Assembly (NCBI GenBank): GCA_937968015.1
Contig: CALBSO010000050.1
Span: forward strand, 98,606 to 162,605
Length of the DNA stretch: 64,000 nt
Direction of reading: 5' to 3'
DNA from: an uncultured Thermomicrobia bacterium
Lineage (GTDB): Bacteria > Chloroflexota > Chloroflexia > Thermomicrobiales > JALYUS01
Shown: positions 10,052 through 17,815 of the stretch, piece after piece
Position numbering within the stretch: position 1 is the stretch's first letter
Layout: each line of letters starts with the position of its first letter
The notes under the pieces: model-generated
The model's input: only the letters and a program-made list of their open reading frames with translations
Told to the model about the DNA's origin: nothing
Databases searched by the model: none
Translations under genes and position numbers: made by a program

Positions 10052-10150
10052 ATGAAGAAACAGACTACTTTGACGCACTGCTTCATGTCGTTGACGGTCT
10101 CAGAGGTTCTTTCTCCTTCTAAAGGGGCAGGAAGCGGGATGGGATATTGA
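10052..10150 (+). CDS. Possible 32-aa microprotein
   Basis: Short ORF with an unusually good ribosome-binding site: AAGGAGG sits 5 bases before ATG 10052. The predicted peptide begins MKKQTTLTHCFMSLTVSEVL, contains one Cys and ends in a Gly/Ser-rich tail (KGAGSGMGY). A TACAAT box at 9999-10004 could be a -10 element, without an obvious -35. There is no signal peptide and no similarity I recognise. No maturation enzyme lies next to it, so a modified-peptide precursor cannot be claimed. It may be a real small protein or a leader peptide for the UPF0175-like gene at 10219. Confidence 0.4.
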   Translation: MKKQTTLTHCFMSLTVSEVLSPSKGAGSGMGY

Positions 10151-10218
10151 GCCGTGCGAGAATGACCGTTACATTGTCTTCGTCATGAAGGCTGATGTGT
10201 AGCAAGGAGGCCCCAGCG

Positions 10219-10440
10219 ATGAGTGATGAGATGGTGGAGATCGGGTATCCGGTACCGAAAGACCTCGCGGAGAAGTGGAACGGGCTGTCGGACGCGGCGC
10301 GGCGGGAAGCGATCGCGATCGCCCTCTACGTCTCCGGCGCGGCAACGAACGTCGCCGAGGCGGCACGGGCGGCGAAACTCTCTCGCGGCGGCATGGGCGA
10401 CCTCATGGACCGCATAGGCGTCGCCATCCGCCCGAACTAA
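10219..10440 (+). CDS. UPF0175-like small helical protein
   Basis: 73-aa protein. The pattern REAIAIALYVSGAATNVAEAARAAKLSRGGMGDLMDRIGV fits the UPF0175 family: a helix ending in LY.xG, then a helix-turn-helix-like AA..A.LSR..xxxLM segment. ATG 10219 is preceded by AAGGAGG at a spacing of 8. Some UPF0175 members are proposed antitoxins or DNA-binding proteins; no toxin-like partner is adjacent here (the next gene is an M24-family protein), so it is left as a solitary UPF0175-like protein. Confidence 0.65.
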   Translation: MSDEMVEIGYPVPKDLAEKWNGLSDAARREAIAIALYVSGAATNVAEAARAAKLSRGGMGDLMDRIGVAIRPN

Positions 10441-10506
10441 CCGGGGATCGTTGGTTTCTCTTACGATTGCCGGACCTGATGCATCAGATGTAGAAGGGGG
10501 CATGTG

Positions 10507-11751
10507 ATGACGACGACGATACCGGCGATGGCTGCGCCGATTGAGACCTTGGCAATCACGCGGGAGGAGTATACGGGGCGGGTCGCGGAGACGCGCCGGG
10601 CGATGGAGCGCGCGGGGCTGGACGCACTGATCCTCTTCAACTCGAACCGCATCGTCTATCTCAGTGGCTTCACGCACGCCACGACCGAGCGGCCAATGGC
10701 GCTGATTATCCCGGCAGACGGCGACCTCGGCGTGCTGATCCCCGCGTTGGAGCAGGAGCATGTGCGGAAGTCCATCGGCGTCGGTCATTTCGCCGTCTAC
10801 CCGGAATACCCGGCGGGGCCGAGCAGCAAGCACCCGATGCAGCACCTCGCGGCGCTGCTCACGGAACTGAAACTGACCGGCAAGGGCAAGAAGATCGGTG
10901 TGGACTCGGACGGCTACGGCGATGTGAACGGCTATCGCGGCCCGAGTGTGACGGACATCGCCGGTGGCGCCACCGTCGTGCAGGCGGCGGACCTGATAGA
11001 CACGCTCCGGCAGGTAAAAACGGCGCACGAACTGCAACTGATCCGCGAGAGCGCGCGTTGGGGCAACCTCGCGCATCGCATCCTCCAGAAGGAGATGGCT
11101 GTCGGACGCAGCGAGATCGAAGTGAGCCTGCGCGCCACGCTCGCTGCCACGACGACGATGCTCGACACCCTCGGCCCGACCTACACCGGCGGTGGTCGCG
11201 GCGTCCGCAACTCCCCGGCGTCCGCAATGTTCATCGCGGGAACGAACACCTCAATGCCGCACGGCATGCGGCGCGAGGGTGGGTTGCGGCCCGGCGATGT
11301 GATTATCACCGGTGCGAGCGCGCTCGTCGGCGGCTACCATTCGGAGTTGGAGCGGACGATGATCGTCGGCGAACCGTCCGCCGAGTTCCGCACCTACTTC
11401 GACGCGATGACGCACATTCAGGAAGTCGCCTTCGCCGCCCTCCGCCCCGGCCGCACCTGCGCGGACGCCGAGCGCGACATCTCCGGCGCAATCGCCGCGA
11501 TGGGTCATGCCGCCTTGCAGCGCCATCACACCGGCCACGGCATCGGCCTGGAAGGGCACGAGCAGCCCTTCATTGATATGGGCGATGAGACCGAACTGAA
11601 ACCCGGCATGGTCCTCAGTGTCGAACCTGGCCTCTACGTTCCCGGTTTTGCGGGCTTCCGCCACTCCGACACCATTGTCATCACCGAAACGGGCTGCGAC
11701 GCCCTCACCTTCTACCCGCGCGATCTGGACAGTTTGATCGTGCCAATATAG
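10507..11751 (+). CDS. M24-family 'pita-bread' protein, creatinase-like, metal ligands altered
   Basis: 414-aa protein with the two-domain creatinase/prolidase layout: an N-terminal creatinase-N domain (~1-145) and a C-terminal pita-bread domain. In metal-dependent prolidases five residues bind the metals. Here, aligned by flanking motifs, the first Asp is G269 (GDVIITGAS), the second Asp is E280 (GYHSELERT), the His is kept as H344 (GHGIGLEGHE), one Glu is kept as E373 (VEPGLY) and the last Glu is S387 (FRHSDT). Three of five are changed. GY..xLERT is the form I recall from metal-free creatinase. So it may be a creatinase-like C-N hydrolase, a one-metal enzyme or a non-catalytic paralogue. 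The start has AGAAGGGGG six bases upstream. Confidence 0.85.
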   Translation: MTTTIPAMAAPIETLAITREEYTGRVAETRRAMERAGLDALILFNSNRIVYLSGFTHATTERPMALIIPADGDLGVLIPALEQEHVRKSIGVGHFAVYPEYPAGPSSKHPMQHLAALLTELKLTGKGKKIGVDSDGYGDVNGYRGPSVTDIAGGATVVQAADLIDTLRQVKTAHELQLIRESARWGNLAHRILQKEMAVGRSEIEVSLRATLAATTTMLDTLGPTYTGGGRGVRNSPASAMFIAGTNTSMPHGMRREGGLRPGDVIITGASALVGGYHSELERTMIVGEPSAEFRTYFDAMTHIQEVAFAALRPGRTCADAERDISGAIAAMGHAALQRHHTGHGIGLEGHEQPFIDMGDETELKPGMVLSVEPGLYVPGFAGFRHSDTIVITETGCDALTFYPRDLDSLIVPI

Positions 11752-11869
11752 GGGGGCTCCTAGAGCGTATGCTATCCTTTGGTATTGCAACATCGCGCTA
11801 AAGGGTTGATGTTCTATTGTCGCCCCAATTCTGGGAAAGAATGCGTCGATGGTTTACAGGAGGATCGAG

Positions 11870-12679
11870 ATGTGCCGTCCTACGGATGGTAATAAACAGG
11901 ATGCTGAAATCCTTCGCTCATTAGTGGAGGCCGAGGCTCAACTGGATTCACTCTCAAGCGATATTGAATTTTGGGAGGAGTTAAGGGCGTCGAACAGAGA
12001 GCGTAGGAAGCCTCTTCTTTACATCGAGAATCAGATTAAGCAGAAGGAATCCGAAGTCTCCGAACGTGAGCGGCATATACGAATACTAATTGAAGACCGT
12101 CACACTTGGGGATATTGGCAGGAACAAGTCTCCTTCCAAAAGCGACTAATCGAAGAATTGCAGTCGCAGATCATTGATCTTGAATCTCAAGCCAGAACGC
12201 TGCGTACTCCAGAGATGCTTTTCTTAGATACGGACCAACTGGCAATTGATGTCACAGTCGTGCATCTTACCCGTAAACGCGCTCAACTCTACAAGAGAGT
12301 CAAAGCTTTGAGATGCGCACGTGATAGCGTTCGTAATGAAAAGCAAGGAAGCATACGACGACAGATTCAATCCCCTCATGATCGTATGGGTGGCGAACTC
12401 TATACGCGTCCTTGCTCGACAGAAGAAGCGTGGCTCGTGCTAGGCAAGGCACAAGGAATAGTTGATATTCCAGCGAATATGGATTTGCTACTCGATTTCA
12501 CCGGTCAAGGTGCTGATCTTCGCGGTATTAGAGATGGTGACATACAATGGATCCATGTCGCTGATCATGTGGCTGAATTTAGGATTGCGCCACATATAAG
12601 GCATCTCCTATCCGTACCAATCACTCATGGGAAGAATCGAGATTGGATGGACCATTGGCTCACATTGAAGAAAGACTGA
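11870..12679 (+). CDS. Hypothetical coiled-coil protein
   Basis: 269-aa protein not recognised as any family. Residues ~10-170 are strongly charged with heptad-like spacing, consistent with a long coiled coil interrupted near 125-140. The C-terminal ~85 residues (from about CSTEEAWLVLGKAQG) look globular, with LLLDFTGQGADLRGI and RHLLSVPITHGKNRDW. CAGGAGG lies 6 bases before ATG 11870. Base composition is clearly more AT-rich than its neighbours, suggesting transfer. Its 3' end overlaps the MNT nucleotidyltransferase gene by 37 bases, so the genes are probably one transcript. Its association with an MNT/HEPN pair suggests, but does not prove, a role in a defence or toxin-antitoxin module. Confidence 0.6.
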   Translation: MCRPTDGNKQDAEILRSLVEAEAQLDSLSSDIEFWEELRASNRERRKPLLYIENQIKQKESEVSERERHIRILIEDRHTWGYWQEQVSFQKRLIEELQSQIIDLESQARTLRTPEMLFLDTDQLAIDVTVVHLTRKRAQLYKRVKALRCARDSVRNEKQGSIRRQIQSPHDRMGGELYTRPCSTEEAWLVLGKAQGIVDIPANMDLLLDFTGQGADLRGIRDGDIQWIHVADHVAEFRIAPHIRHLLSVPITHGKNRDWMDHWLTLKKD

Positions 12680-13041
12680 TCCAATCCATTACCCGGACCA
12701 TCGTGGAACAATGCAATCCGCGACGGATCATCCTGTTCGGTAGTTATGCGCGGGGCGACGCGGGGCCGGACAGCGATCTCGACATCTTCGTTGAGATGGA
12801 GACAGCGCTGGGTTACTTCGACCGCGCAATTGCGATTGACGCGCTTTTCGGCCTGCATGCATGGCCAATGGACATCATCGTGTACACACCGGAAGAGGTG
12901 AAACAATGGACCGGGCAGATCGGCACGATGTTGACCTATGTCGAGCGGGAAGGGCGCGTGCTCTATGAGCGGCCCGAACTCGTCGCCACCGTCCCATCGC
13001 GCGTGGCTGAGAAAGGCGGATCACGACATTCTCGCGATTGA
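12643..13041 (+). CDS. MNT-type nucleotidyltransferase (antitoxin-like)
   Basis: 132-aa minimal nucleotidyltransferase of the pol-beta superfamily. The active-site signature GSYARGDAGPDSDLDIFVEM (Gly-Ser, then Asp-x-Asp) is intact at ~39-58, with a third acidic residue likely in MDIIVYT. In the MNT/HEPN modules studied so far the MNT partner AMPylates and silences the HEPN toxin; in the COG2250-type pairs the role is less clear. It overlaps the coiled-coil gene upstream and the HEPN gene downstream (from 12965), an arrangement that fits translational coupling. The C-terminal ~20 residues run over the HEPN start and are not conserved-looking. Confidence 0.83.
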   Translation: MDGPLAHIEERLIQSITRTIVEQCNPRRIILFGSYARGDAGPDSDLDIFVEMETALGYFDRAIAIDALFGLHAWPMDIIVYTPEEVKQWTGQIGTMLTYVEREGRVLYERPELVATVPSRVAEKGGSRHSRD

Positions 13042-13358
13042 GAGCATGATCGCCGGAAAACGCGTGCCGTGGGACAACGTCTGCTTCCATGCCCAACAAG
13101 CGGCGGAGAAAATTCTCACTTGTTTTCCACGGGCGGATTCCGCAGAAGACACATGATTGCGTCTCTTTGCTCATAGACTGCGCCCAAATCGCTCCCACGC
13201 TCTCAACGTTGGAAGCCGATTGTCGGTACGTCACGCGCTATGGCGTTGCGCCGCGCTATCCGGATATCGCACCAGAACCGACGAAGAAACAGGCAATCGC
13301 AGCGGTGGCGGCGATGCACCGCATCCGAACCGCAGTTCTTGCCTTACTACCGAAATAG
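12965..13358 (+). pseudogene. HEPN-domain gene broken by a +1 frameshift
   Basis: COG2250-type HEPN domain usually paired with an MNT protein. Frame 1 from ATG 12965 gives RAWLRKADHDILAIE and CFHAQQAAEK; the rest of the domain (LVFHGRIPQKTHDC, then VTRYGVAPRYPD and the final helix to LLPK) continues in the next frame to 13358. Dropping one A from the AAAA run at 13109-13112 restores a continuous protein of about 130 aa (AAEKFSLVFHGRIPQKTHD). So either the gene carries a recent one-base insertion, the assembly has a homopolymer error, or the ribosome shifts there. The catalytic RX4-6H motif of HEPN RNases is not evident, as is usual for COG2250 members. Confidence 0.75.
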
Positions 13359-13381
13359 AACGCTTCATTCTGTCGTTCTGC

Positions 13382-15865
13382 TCAGTATGACCGACGTGCT
13401 GTGAACGCCTGCGGGAATCGCGCGTGCAGCCGTTCGTCCAGGAGTTCGGCGAGGTGGAGGACGCGGACGGCGCGACCGGAGGCGTCCATGCCGCCGCGCA
13501 GGTGCATGATGCAGCCGGGGTTGTCGGTGACGAGCGTGCGCACACCTGTCTGATCCACATTCTCCAGTTTGCGCGCCAGAATCTGCTCGGAGAGCGCCGG
13601 GTAATCCGCCGAGACTGAGCCGCCGAAGCCGCAGCAGACCGCCGCCTCCGGCAACTCGACAATGTCCAGCCCCATCACCTGCTCGATCAGGTCGCGCGGT
13701 TCCTCCTTGAGGCCAAGGACGTTGTGCGACTGGCAGAAGTTGTGGTACGTCACCGGCTCGCCGTGCCCGGTGGCAAGCGACCCATCCGGCAAGCGCGCGA
13801 CGGTCGTCAGGAACGAGATCAGATCGCGCGTCCGCTCAGCGAGCGCCTCGACGCGGGCCAGCCAGTCGGGTTCGTCCGCGAACAACTGGTGATAATCGTG
13901 GGTGATCGCGACGGCGCATGATGCCCCCGCTGTGACGATCCAATCGGCCTGCGCCGCTTCCAACCCTTCGATGGTCGCTTTTGCCATCGTCTTGGCGCGG
14001 GGCCAGTCGCCGGAGTCGAAGGCGGGCAGGCCGCAGCAATGCTGGCTCGTCGGCACGACGACGTGCGCGCCGCACGCCTGGAGGACACGCACCGTCGCCT
14101 CCGCCATCTCCGGGAAGAGGCGGTCGGTGAAGCACTGGATGAAGTACGCCACCCGCGCACCGGTCGCGCCCGACTCCAGGAGCGGTGGGGAGAGGATCGG
14201 CGCATCCGGCACGCCGCTGGTTGCGCCGCCGAAGAGCCGGTCGCGCGCGGGCTGCGCCGCCGGGACAGGCAGGCTGCGCCACCGCTGGAAGCGATCCATC
14301 CCCGGCAGGTTGGGCAAGAAACCATCCGGTTCGGCCAGGGGCTGGCCGAGGCGGGCGGCGAGGCGGGCGGCTTTGTCGAACAGCGCCGGGCTGGACCAGA
14401 GTTCGAGCACCGGCCGCTTGTACCACGGCAGACCGAACTCCTCGACCGTCCGGTGGCGCACTTCGAGGATCTGCTGTGGCAGCGGGATGCCGACCGGGCA
14501 GACGGTCGCGCAGGCGTTGCACGAGACGCAGAGCGACTGCGGGCCTGCCGCGTTCTCCCAGCCGTTATGGAACCCCGTATTCACCAGCCCGATTGCGCCC
14601 GAGTAGATGTAGCCGAAGGCATGGCCGCCGACGATCTGATAGGGCGGGCAGACATCCGCGCACGCGCCACAGCGGATACAACGGAGGGCGTCAGCGAAGA
14701 TATCATCCTCGCGCATCGCGCTCCGCCCGTTATCCACAAAGACGTAATGCATTTCTTTGCCTGGCCGGTCGGGGCCATTAACGAATGTCGTGTAGACCGA
14801 GATCGCCTGCCCGGTGGCGGAACGCGCCAGGAGACGCAGTTGGAGCATCGCGTCTGCCATCGTCGGCAGCAATTTCTCGTAACCGACGAGGACGACATGC
14901 ACATCGGGGATCGAGGTAACGAGTTCCGCGTTGCCTTCATTCGTGACGAGCATCATCGCGCCCGTGTCGGCAACCAGCGCGTTCGCACCGCTGATTCCCA
15001 GCCGCGCGGCGAGGAAATCCTGCCGGAGCGTGCGCCGCGCCGCCGCCACCTGCCCGGAGATGTCGTCCGGGTCGAGTTTCTCGCCCGTCGCGGGGGAGAG
15101 GAGGCGGGCCGTGTCGTAGCGGTCCATATGAATGGCGGGGGCGATGATGTGCGAGGGTCGGTCCCTGTCCAGTTGCACCAGCCATTCGCCGAGGTCGGTT
15201 TCGACAATACTGATGCCGCGCTCCTCCAGATACGGCCCCAGGCCGATCTCCTCCGTCACCATGGATTTCGACTTCGTCAGCCGCGTGATGCCCTTGCGCG
15301 CGCAGAGTTCGCCAATATACCGGCTCGCGTCCTCAGCGCTGGCGCTCTCGTAGACGGTCGCGCCATTGCGCTCGGCCATCGCCTTGAATTGCGCGAAGTA
15401 GGTCGGCTGGTTAGCGATCACCGCGTCCTTGACGGCAGCGAGCCGGTCGCGCAGTTCCTCGAAGGTGCGACCGGATTGCTCCAGTTCGACACCGGCGGCC
15501 ACCGCCTCCGCGCCGGTGCCCTCCGCCGGGGCGATGGGCGCAGGCCCCTGACCGTAGGTCTCGCCCATCGCCTCGCTATCGGCGTACTCGGCGAAACTCA
15601 TGTCCCGCCCATTGCGCCAGGTGCGCTGGAAGCGGAGGAGGCCGGCACGCATCCGGTCGTTCGTTAGCGCCTCGCGATACCGCTGCGCGAAAGGTTCCGG
15701 CGCGTGGTGATCGGCGACCGCGCTGCGCGGCTTGCGGCGCTCGTCCGGCGGTGTCAGCGCCCGCCTGGCACGCGCGACGCCGAGCGTCGCCGCGAGGCCC
15801 GCGCCGAGCGCCAGCCAGCCGAGATGACGGCGCCCACCGGAATCCTCATTCTTGCTCGCCTGCAT
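13382..15865 (-). CDS. LutB-LutA fusion: LUD/ferredoxin + cysteine-rich (CCG) lactate-utilisation protein
   Basis: 827-aa fusion of the LutB and LutA subunits of the LutABC complex, which oxidises L-lactate to pyruvate in many bacteria. Order: an N-terminal hydrophobic stretch at ~13-35 (possible membrane anchor, unusual for LutB); a LUD domain (~110-330, TKSKSMVTEEIGL, ADTGAMMLVTNEGN); two [4Fe-4S] motifs, CIRCGACADVCP (~395) and CVSCNACATVCPVG (~445); then a LutA/GlpC-like half with CCG motifs QHCCGLPAFDSG (~608) and CCGFGGSVSADYP (~745). The start at 15865 has GGGGAG upstream and overlaps the end of lutC by 20 bases. LutA and LutB are usually separate genes. Electron acceptor is unknown. 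Confidence 0.87.
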   Translation of the reverse strand: MQASKNEDSGGRRHLGWLALGAGLAATLGVARARRALTPPDERRKPRSAVADHHAPEPFAQRYREALTNDRMRAGLLRFQRTWRNGRDMSFAEYADSEAMGETYGQGPAPIAPAEGTGAEAVAAGVELEQSGRTFEELRDRLAAVKDAVIANQPTYFAQFKAMAERNGATVYESASAEDASRYIGELCARKGITRLTKSKSMVTEEIGLGPYLEERGISIVETDLGEWLVQLDRDRPSHIIAPAIHMDRYDTARLLSPATGEKLDPDDISGQVAAARRTLRQDFLAARLGISGANALVADTGAMMLVTNEGNAELVTSIPDVHVVLVGYEKLLPTMADAMLQLRLLARSATGQAISVYTTFVNGPDRPGKEMHYVFVDNGRSAMREDDIFADALRCIRCGACADVCPPYQIVGGHAFGYIYSGAIGLVNTGFHNGWENAAGPQSLCVSCNACATVCPVGIPLPQQILEVRHRTVEEFGLPWYKRPVLELWSSPALFDKAARLAARLGQPLAEPDGFLPNLPGMDRFQRWRSLPVPAAQPARDRLFGGATSGVPDAPILSPPLLESGATGARVAYFIQCFTDRLFPEMAEATVRVLQACGAHVVVPTSQHCCGLPAFDSGDWPRAKTMAKATIEGLEAAQADWIVTAGASCAVAITHDYHQLFADEPDWLARVEALAERTRDLISFLTTVARLPDGSLATGHGEPVTYHNFCQSHNVLGLKEEPRDLIEQVMGLDIVELPEAAVCCGFGGSVSADYPALSEQILARKLENVDQTGVRTLVTDNPGCIMHLRGGMDASGRAVRVLHLAELLDERLHARFPQAFTARRSY

Positions 15866-16472
15866 GATTGGTCTCCCCGTTTCCGCCATCAGACATCGCG
15901 CCGGTATCCAGCAGGATGATCCGCAGTTCCGCCGGGCCATGCGCGCCGACGCTGAGGCTCATCTCGATGTCCGCCGTCCGGCTTGGGCCCGTGATGAAAG
16001 AGGCATAGTGCCCTGCCGGGTCGCCATCCGCGCCCGTCAAGCGGTCGTGCAGCCACGCCCCGGCCTCATCGAGACCGGGCACGAGGCGCGCGACATCGAG
16101 CACGACGATGTGCCGATAGGCGAGCATCCGCACCAGACGATCGGCGATCCCGTCCGCGATCGCGTACGACCCCGTTTCCGCCAGCCCGAGTGCCGCTGCC
16201 GAGATACCGATCGCCAGCGGGCCGAAGGTCGCTGCCGGGTTGATGACATCAATCGGGGTGGGCGTGATGCCGCACGCTTCCAGATGCTGCCGCAGCGCCG
16301 GATATGCCCGCTCCAACTCCGGAGCCAGCACGACACGCCGCACATCGGGCGCGACGGCCGCCGCGAGTTCAGCGGCGAGGGAGGCGACCGCATCCAGCGA
16401 GGCGACGCATTCCACCGTCACACCGAGCCTGCTCGCCCGCGCGCTGAAGCGGCGTTGAAGGGTGTCGCCCAT
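15846..16472 (-). CDS. LutC-like LUD-domain protein
   Basis: 208-aa LUD-domain protein, the third component of the lactate-utilisation complex. Diagnostic segments: ALGLAETGSYAI, then ITGPSRTADIEMSLSVGAHGP and the final VHGP-type strand (AELRIILLDTG). Its ATG overlaps the stop of the acyl-CoA dehydrogenase gene as TAATG, and its end overlaps the start of the LutB-LutA fusion, so the three genes are translationally coupled. The order lutC before lutBA differs from Bacillus lutABC. The coupling with an acyl-CoA dehydrogenase suggests the Lut unit may take electrons or substrate from an acid other than lactate, but that is inference. Confidence 0.85.
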   Translation of the reverse strand: MGDTLQRRFSARASRLGVTVECVASLDAVASLAAELAAAVAPDVRRVVLAPELERAYPALRQHLEACGITPTPIDVINPAATFGPLAIGISAAALGLAETGSYAIADGIADRLVRMLAYRHIVVLDVARLVPGLDEAGAWLHDRLTGADGDPAGHYASFITGPSRTADIEMSLSVGAHGPAELRIILLDTGAMSDGGNGETNHAGEQE

Positions 16473-17629
16473 TACTCCAGCGCCCCCAGGCCGGTGATCT
16501 CGCGACCCACGATGAGCGTGTGGATGTCGTGCGTGCCCTCGTAGGTATCCACGGTTTCCAGATTGAGCATATGGCGGATGACGGGATACTCGGTCGTGAT
16601 GCCATTGCCACCGAGGATTTCGCGAGCGAGGCGCGCGCCGCTCAAGGCGACGCGGACATTGTTGCGTTTCGCCATCGAGACCTGCGCGAAAGTCATCTTC
16701 TTGTCATCCTTGAGCGTGCCGAGTCGGTGCACCATCAGCAAGCCGAGGCTGTGATCGGTCACCATGCGTACGAGTTTGTCCTGCACGAGTTGGCGCGCGC
16801 CGATGGGCTTACCGAAGGTCGTGCGCGTCGCGGCGTACTCCTTTGCCGTCGTGTAGACCGCCTCCAACGCGCCGAGCGCCCCCCAGGCGATGCCATAGCG
16901 CGCCTGCGTCAGGCAGCCGAGGGGAGAGCGCAGCCCGCCCGATCCCGGCAGCAGGGCATCGCCGGGTACGCGGCAGTCTTGCAGCACGATCTCGCCAGTG
17001 ATGCTGGCGCGCATGCTCATCTTCGACATGATCTTCGGCGCGCTGAAGCCTGGGGTCTCCGTCGGCACGATGAAACCGCGCACAACGCCCTCGTCATCCT
17101 TTGCCCAGACGACGGCGATGTGGGCGACGGGGCTATTGGTGATCCACATTTTGGCGCCATTCAGCACCCAGCCGTCACCATCGCGGCGGGCACGGGTGCG
17201 CATCGCACCGGGATCGCTGCCACCGTCGCTCTCGGTCAGCCCGAAGCAGCCGATCAGCCGCCCGGCGGCAAGTTCCGGCAGATAGCGGCGTTTCTGCTCC
17301 TCCGAGCCGTAGGAGTAGATCGGGTACATGACGAGTGAACTCTGCACCGAGGAGAAGGAGCGCAGGCCGCTGTCGCCCCGCTCCAACTCGTACTGGATTA
17401 ACCCGTATGCGACGTTATCCACCCCGGCGCAGCCATACTCCTCCGGCAGATTCGCCCCGAAAATCCCTAATTCGGCGAACTGCTTGACGAGATGCAGGGG
17501 GAACTCGTCGCGGTCCCACCAGTCGCGGATGCCGGGCAACACCGCACGATCCACGAATGTGCGGGTCGTCTGCTGGATCGCGCGTTGCTCCGGTGTCAGC
17601 AACCCGTCAACCGCGAAGAAATCGAGCAT
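16472..17629 (-). CDS. Acyl-CoA dehydrogenase, glutaryl-CoA-dehydrogenase-like
   Basis: 385-aa flavoprotein of the acyl-CoA dehydrogenase family. Seen: the N-terminal helical domain; CFGLTESDGGSDPGAMRTRA and WVLNGAKMWITNSPVA (FAD and substrate strand signature); ATRTTFGKPIGARQLVQDKL; and YEGTHDIHTLIVGREITG at the C terminus, where the Glu of YEGT is the catalytic base position of glutaryl-CoA and short-chain enzymes. The overall pattern is closest to glutaryl-CoA dehydrogenase, which both oxidises and decarboxylates glutaryl-CoA to crotonyl-CoA. It is the first gene of a coupled operon with lutC and the lutB-lutA fusion. Its electrons would normally go to ETF; no etf genes are in the window. 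Confidence 0.88.
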   Translation of the reverse strand: MLDFFAVDGLLTPEQRAIQQTTRTFVDRAVLPGIRDWWDRDEFPLHLVKQFAELGIFGANLPEEYGCAGVDNVAYGLIQYELERGDSGLRSFSSVQSSLVMYPIYSYGSEEQKRRYLPELAAGRLIGCFGLTESDGGSDPGAMRTRARRDGDGWVLNGAKMWITNSPVAHIAVVWAKDDEGVVRGFIVPTETPGFSAPKIMSKMSMRASITGEIVLQDCRVPGDALLPGSGGLRSPLGCLTQARYGIAWGALGALEAVYTTAKEYAATRTTFGKPIGARQLVQDKLVRMVTDHSLGLLMVHRLGTLKDDKKMTFAQVSMAKRNNVRVALSGARLAREILGGNGITTEYPVIRHMLNLETVDTYEGTHDIHTLIVGREITGLGALE

Positions 17630-17643
17630 GTGGCCTCCTCATA

Positions 17644-17674
17644 CCCCAGTCCCAGCGCCTGCGGCTGGAGGGGT
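17644..17674. repeat. CCC/GGG hairpin repeat, 'CTGCGG' type
   Basis: Imperfect inverted repeat: CCCCAGTCCCAGC, a GCCTGCG centre, then GCTGGAGGGGTT, directly upstream of the acyl-CoA dehydrogenase. Very similar to the copy at 46057-46084, so the two are probably one dispersed family. Confidence 0.55.
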
Positions 17675-17815
17675 TAGGGTCCGCGAGCGGTCAATCATTG
17701 CGCGGGCGCCCCCTTTCCGCGTCAGCGGGCCAAGCCTATCCGCGACGCTCGGTACCGTCAAGCATCCCTCGGCCCCCGCGACGACGAAATCACCTTCGTT
17801 GGATACCCTGCCTTG

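Noticed and set aside
10219..10440. Toxin-antitoxin pair at the UPF0175-like gene
   Set aside because: No toxin-like gene is adjacent on either side.
14039..15667. 542-codon open frame on the plus strand
   Set aside because: It lies wholly opposite the LutB-LutA fusion, has no recognisable domain, and reads as Arg/Ala/His-rich antisense typical of GC-rich genes.
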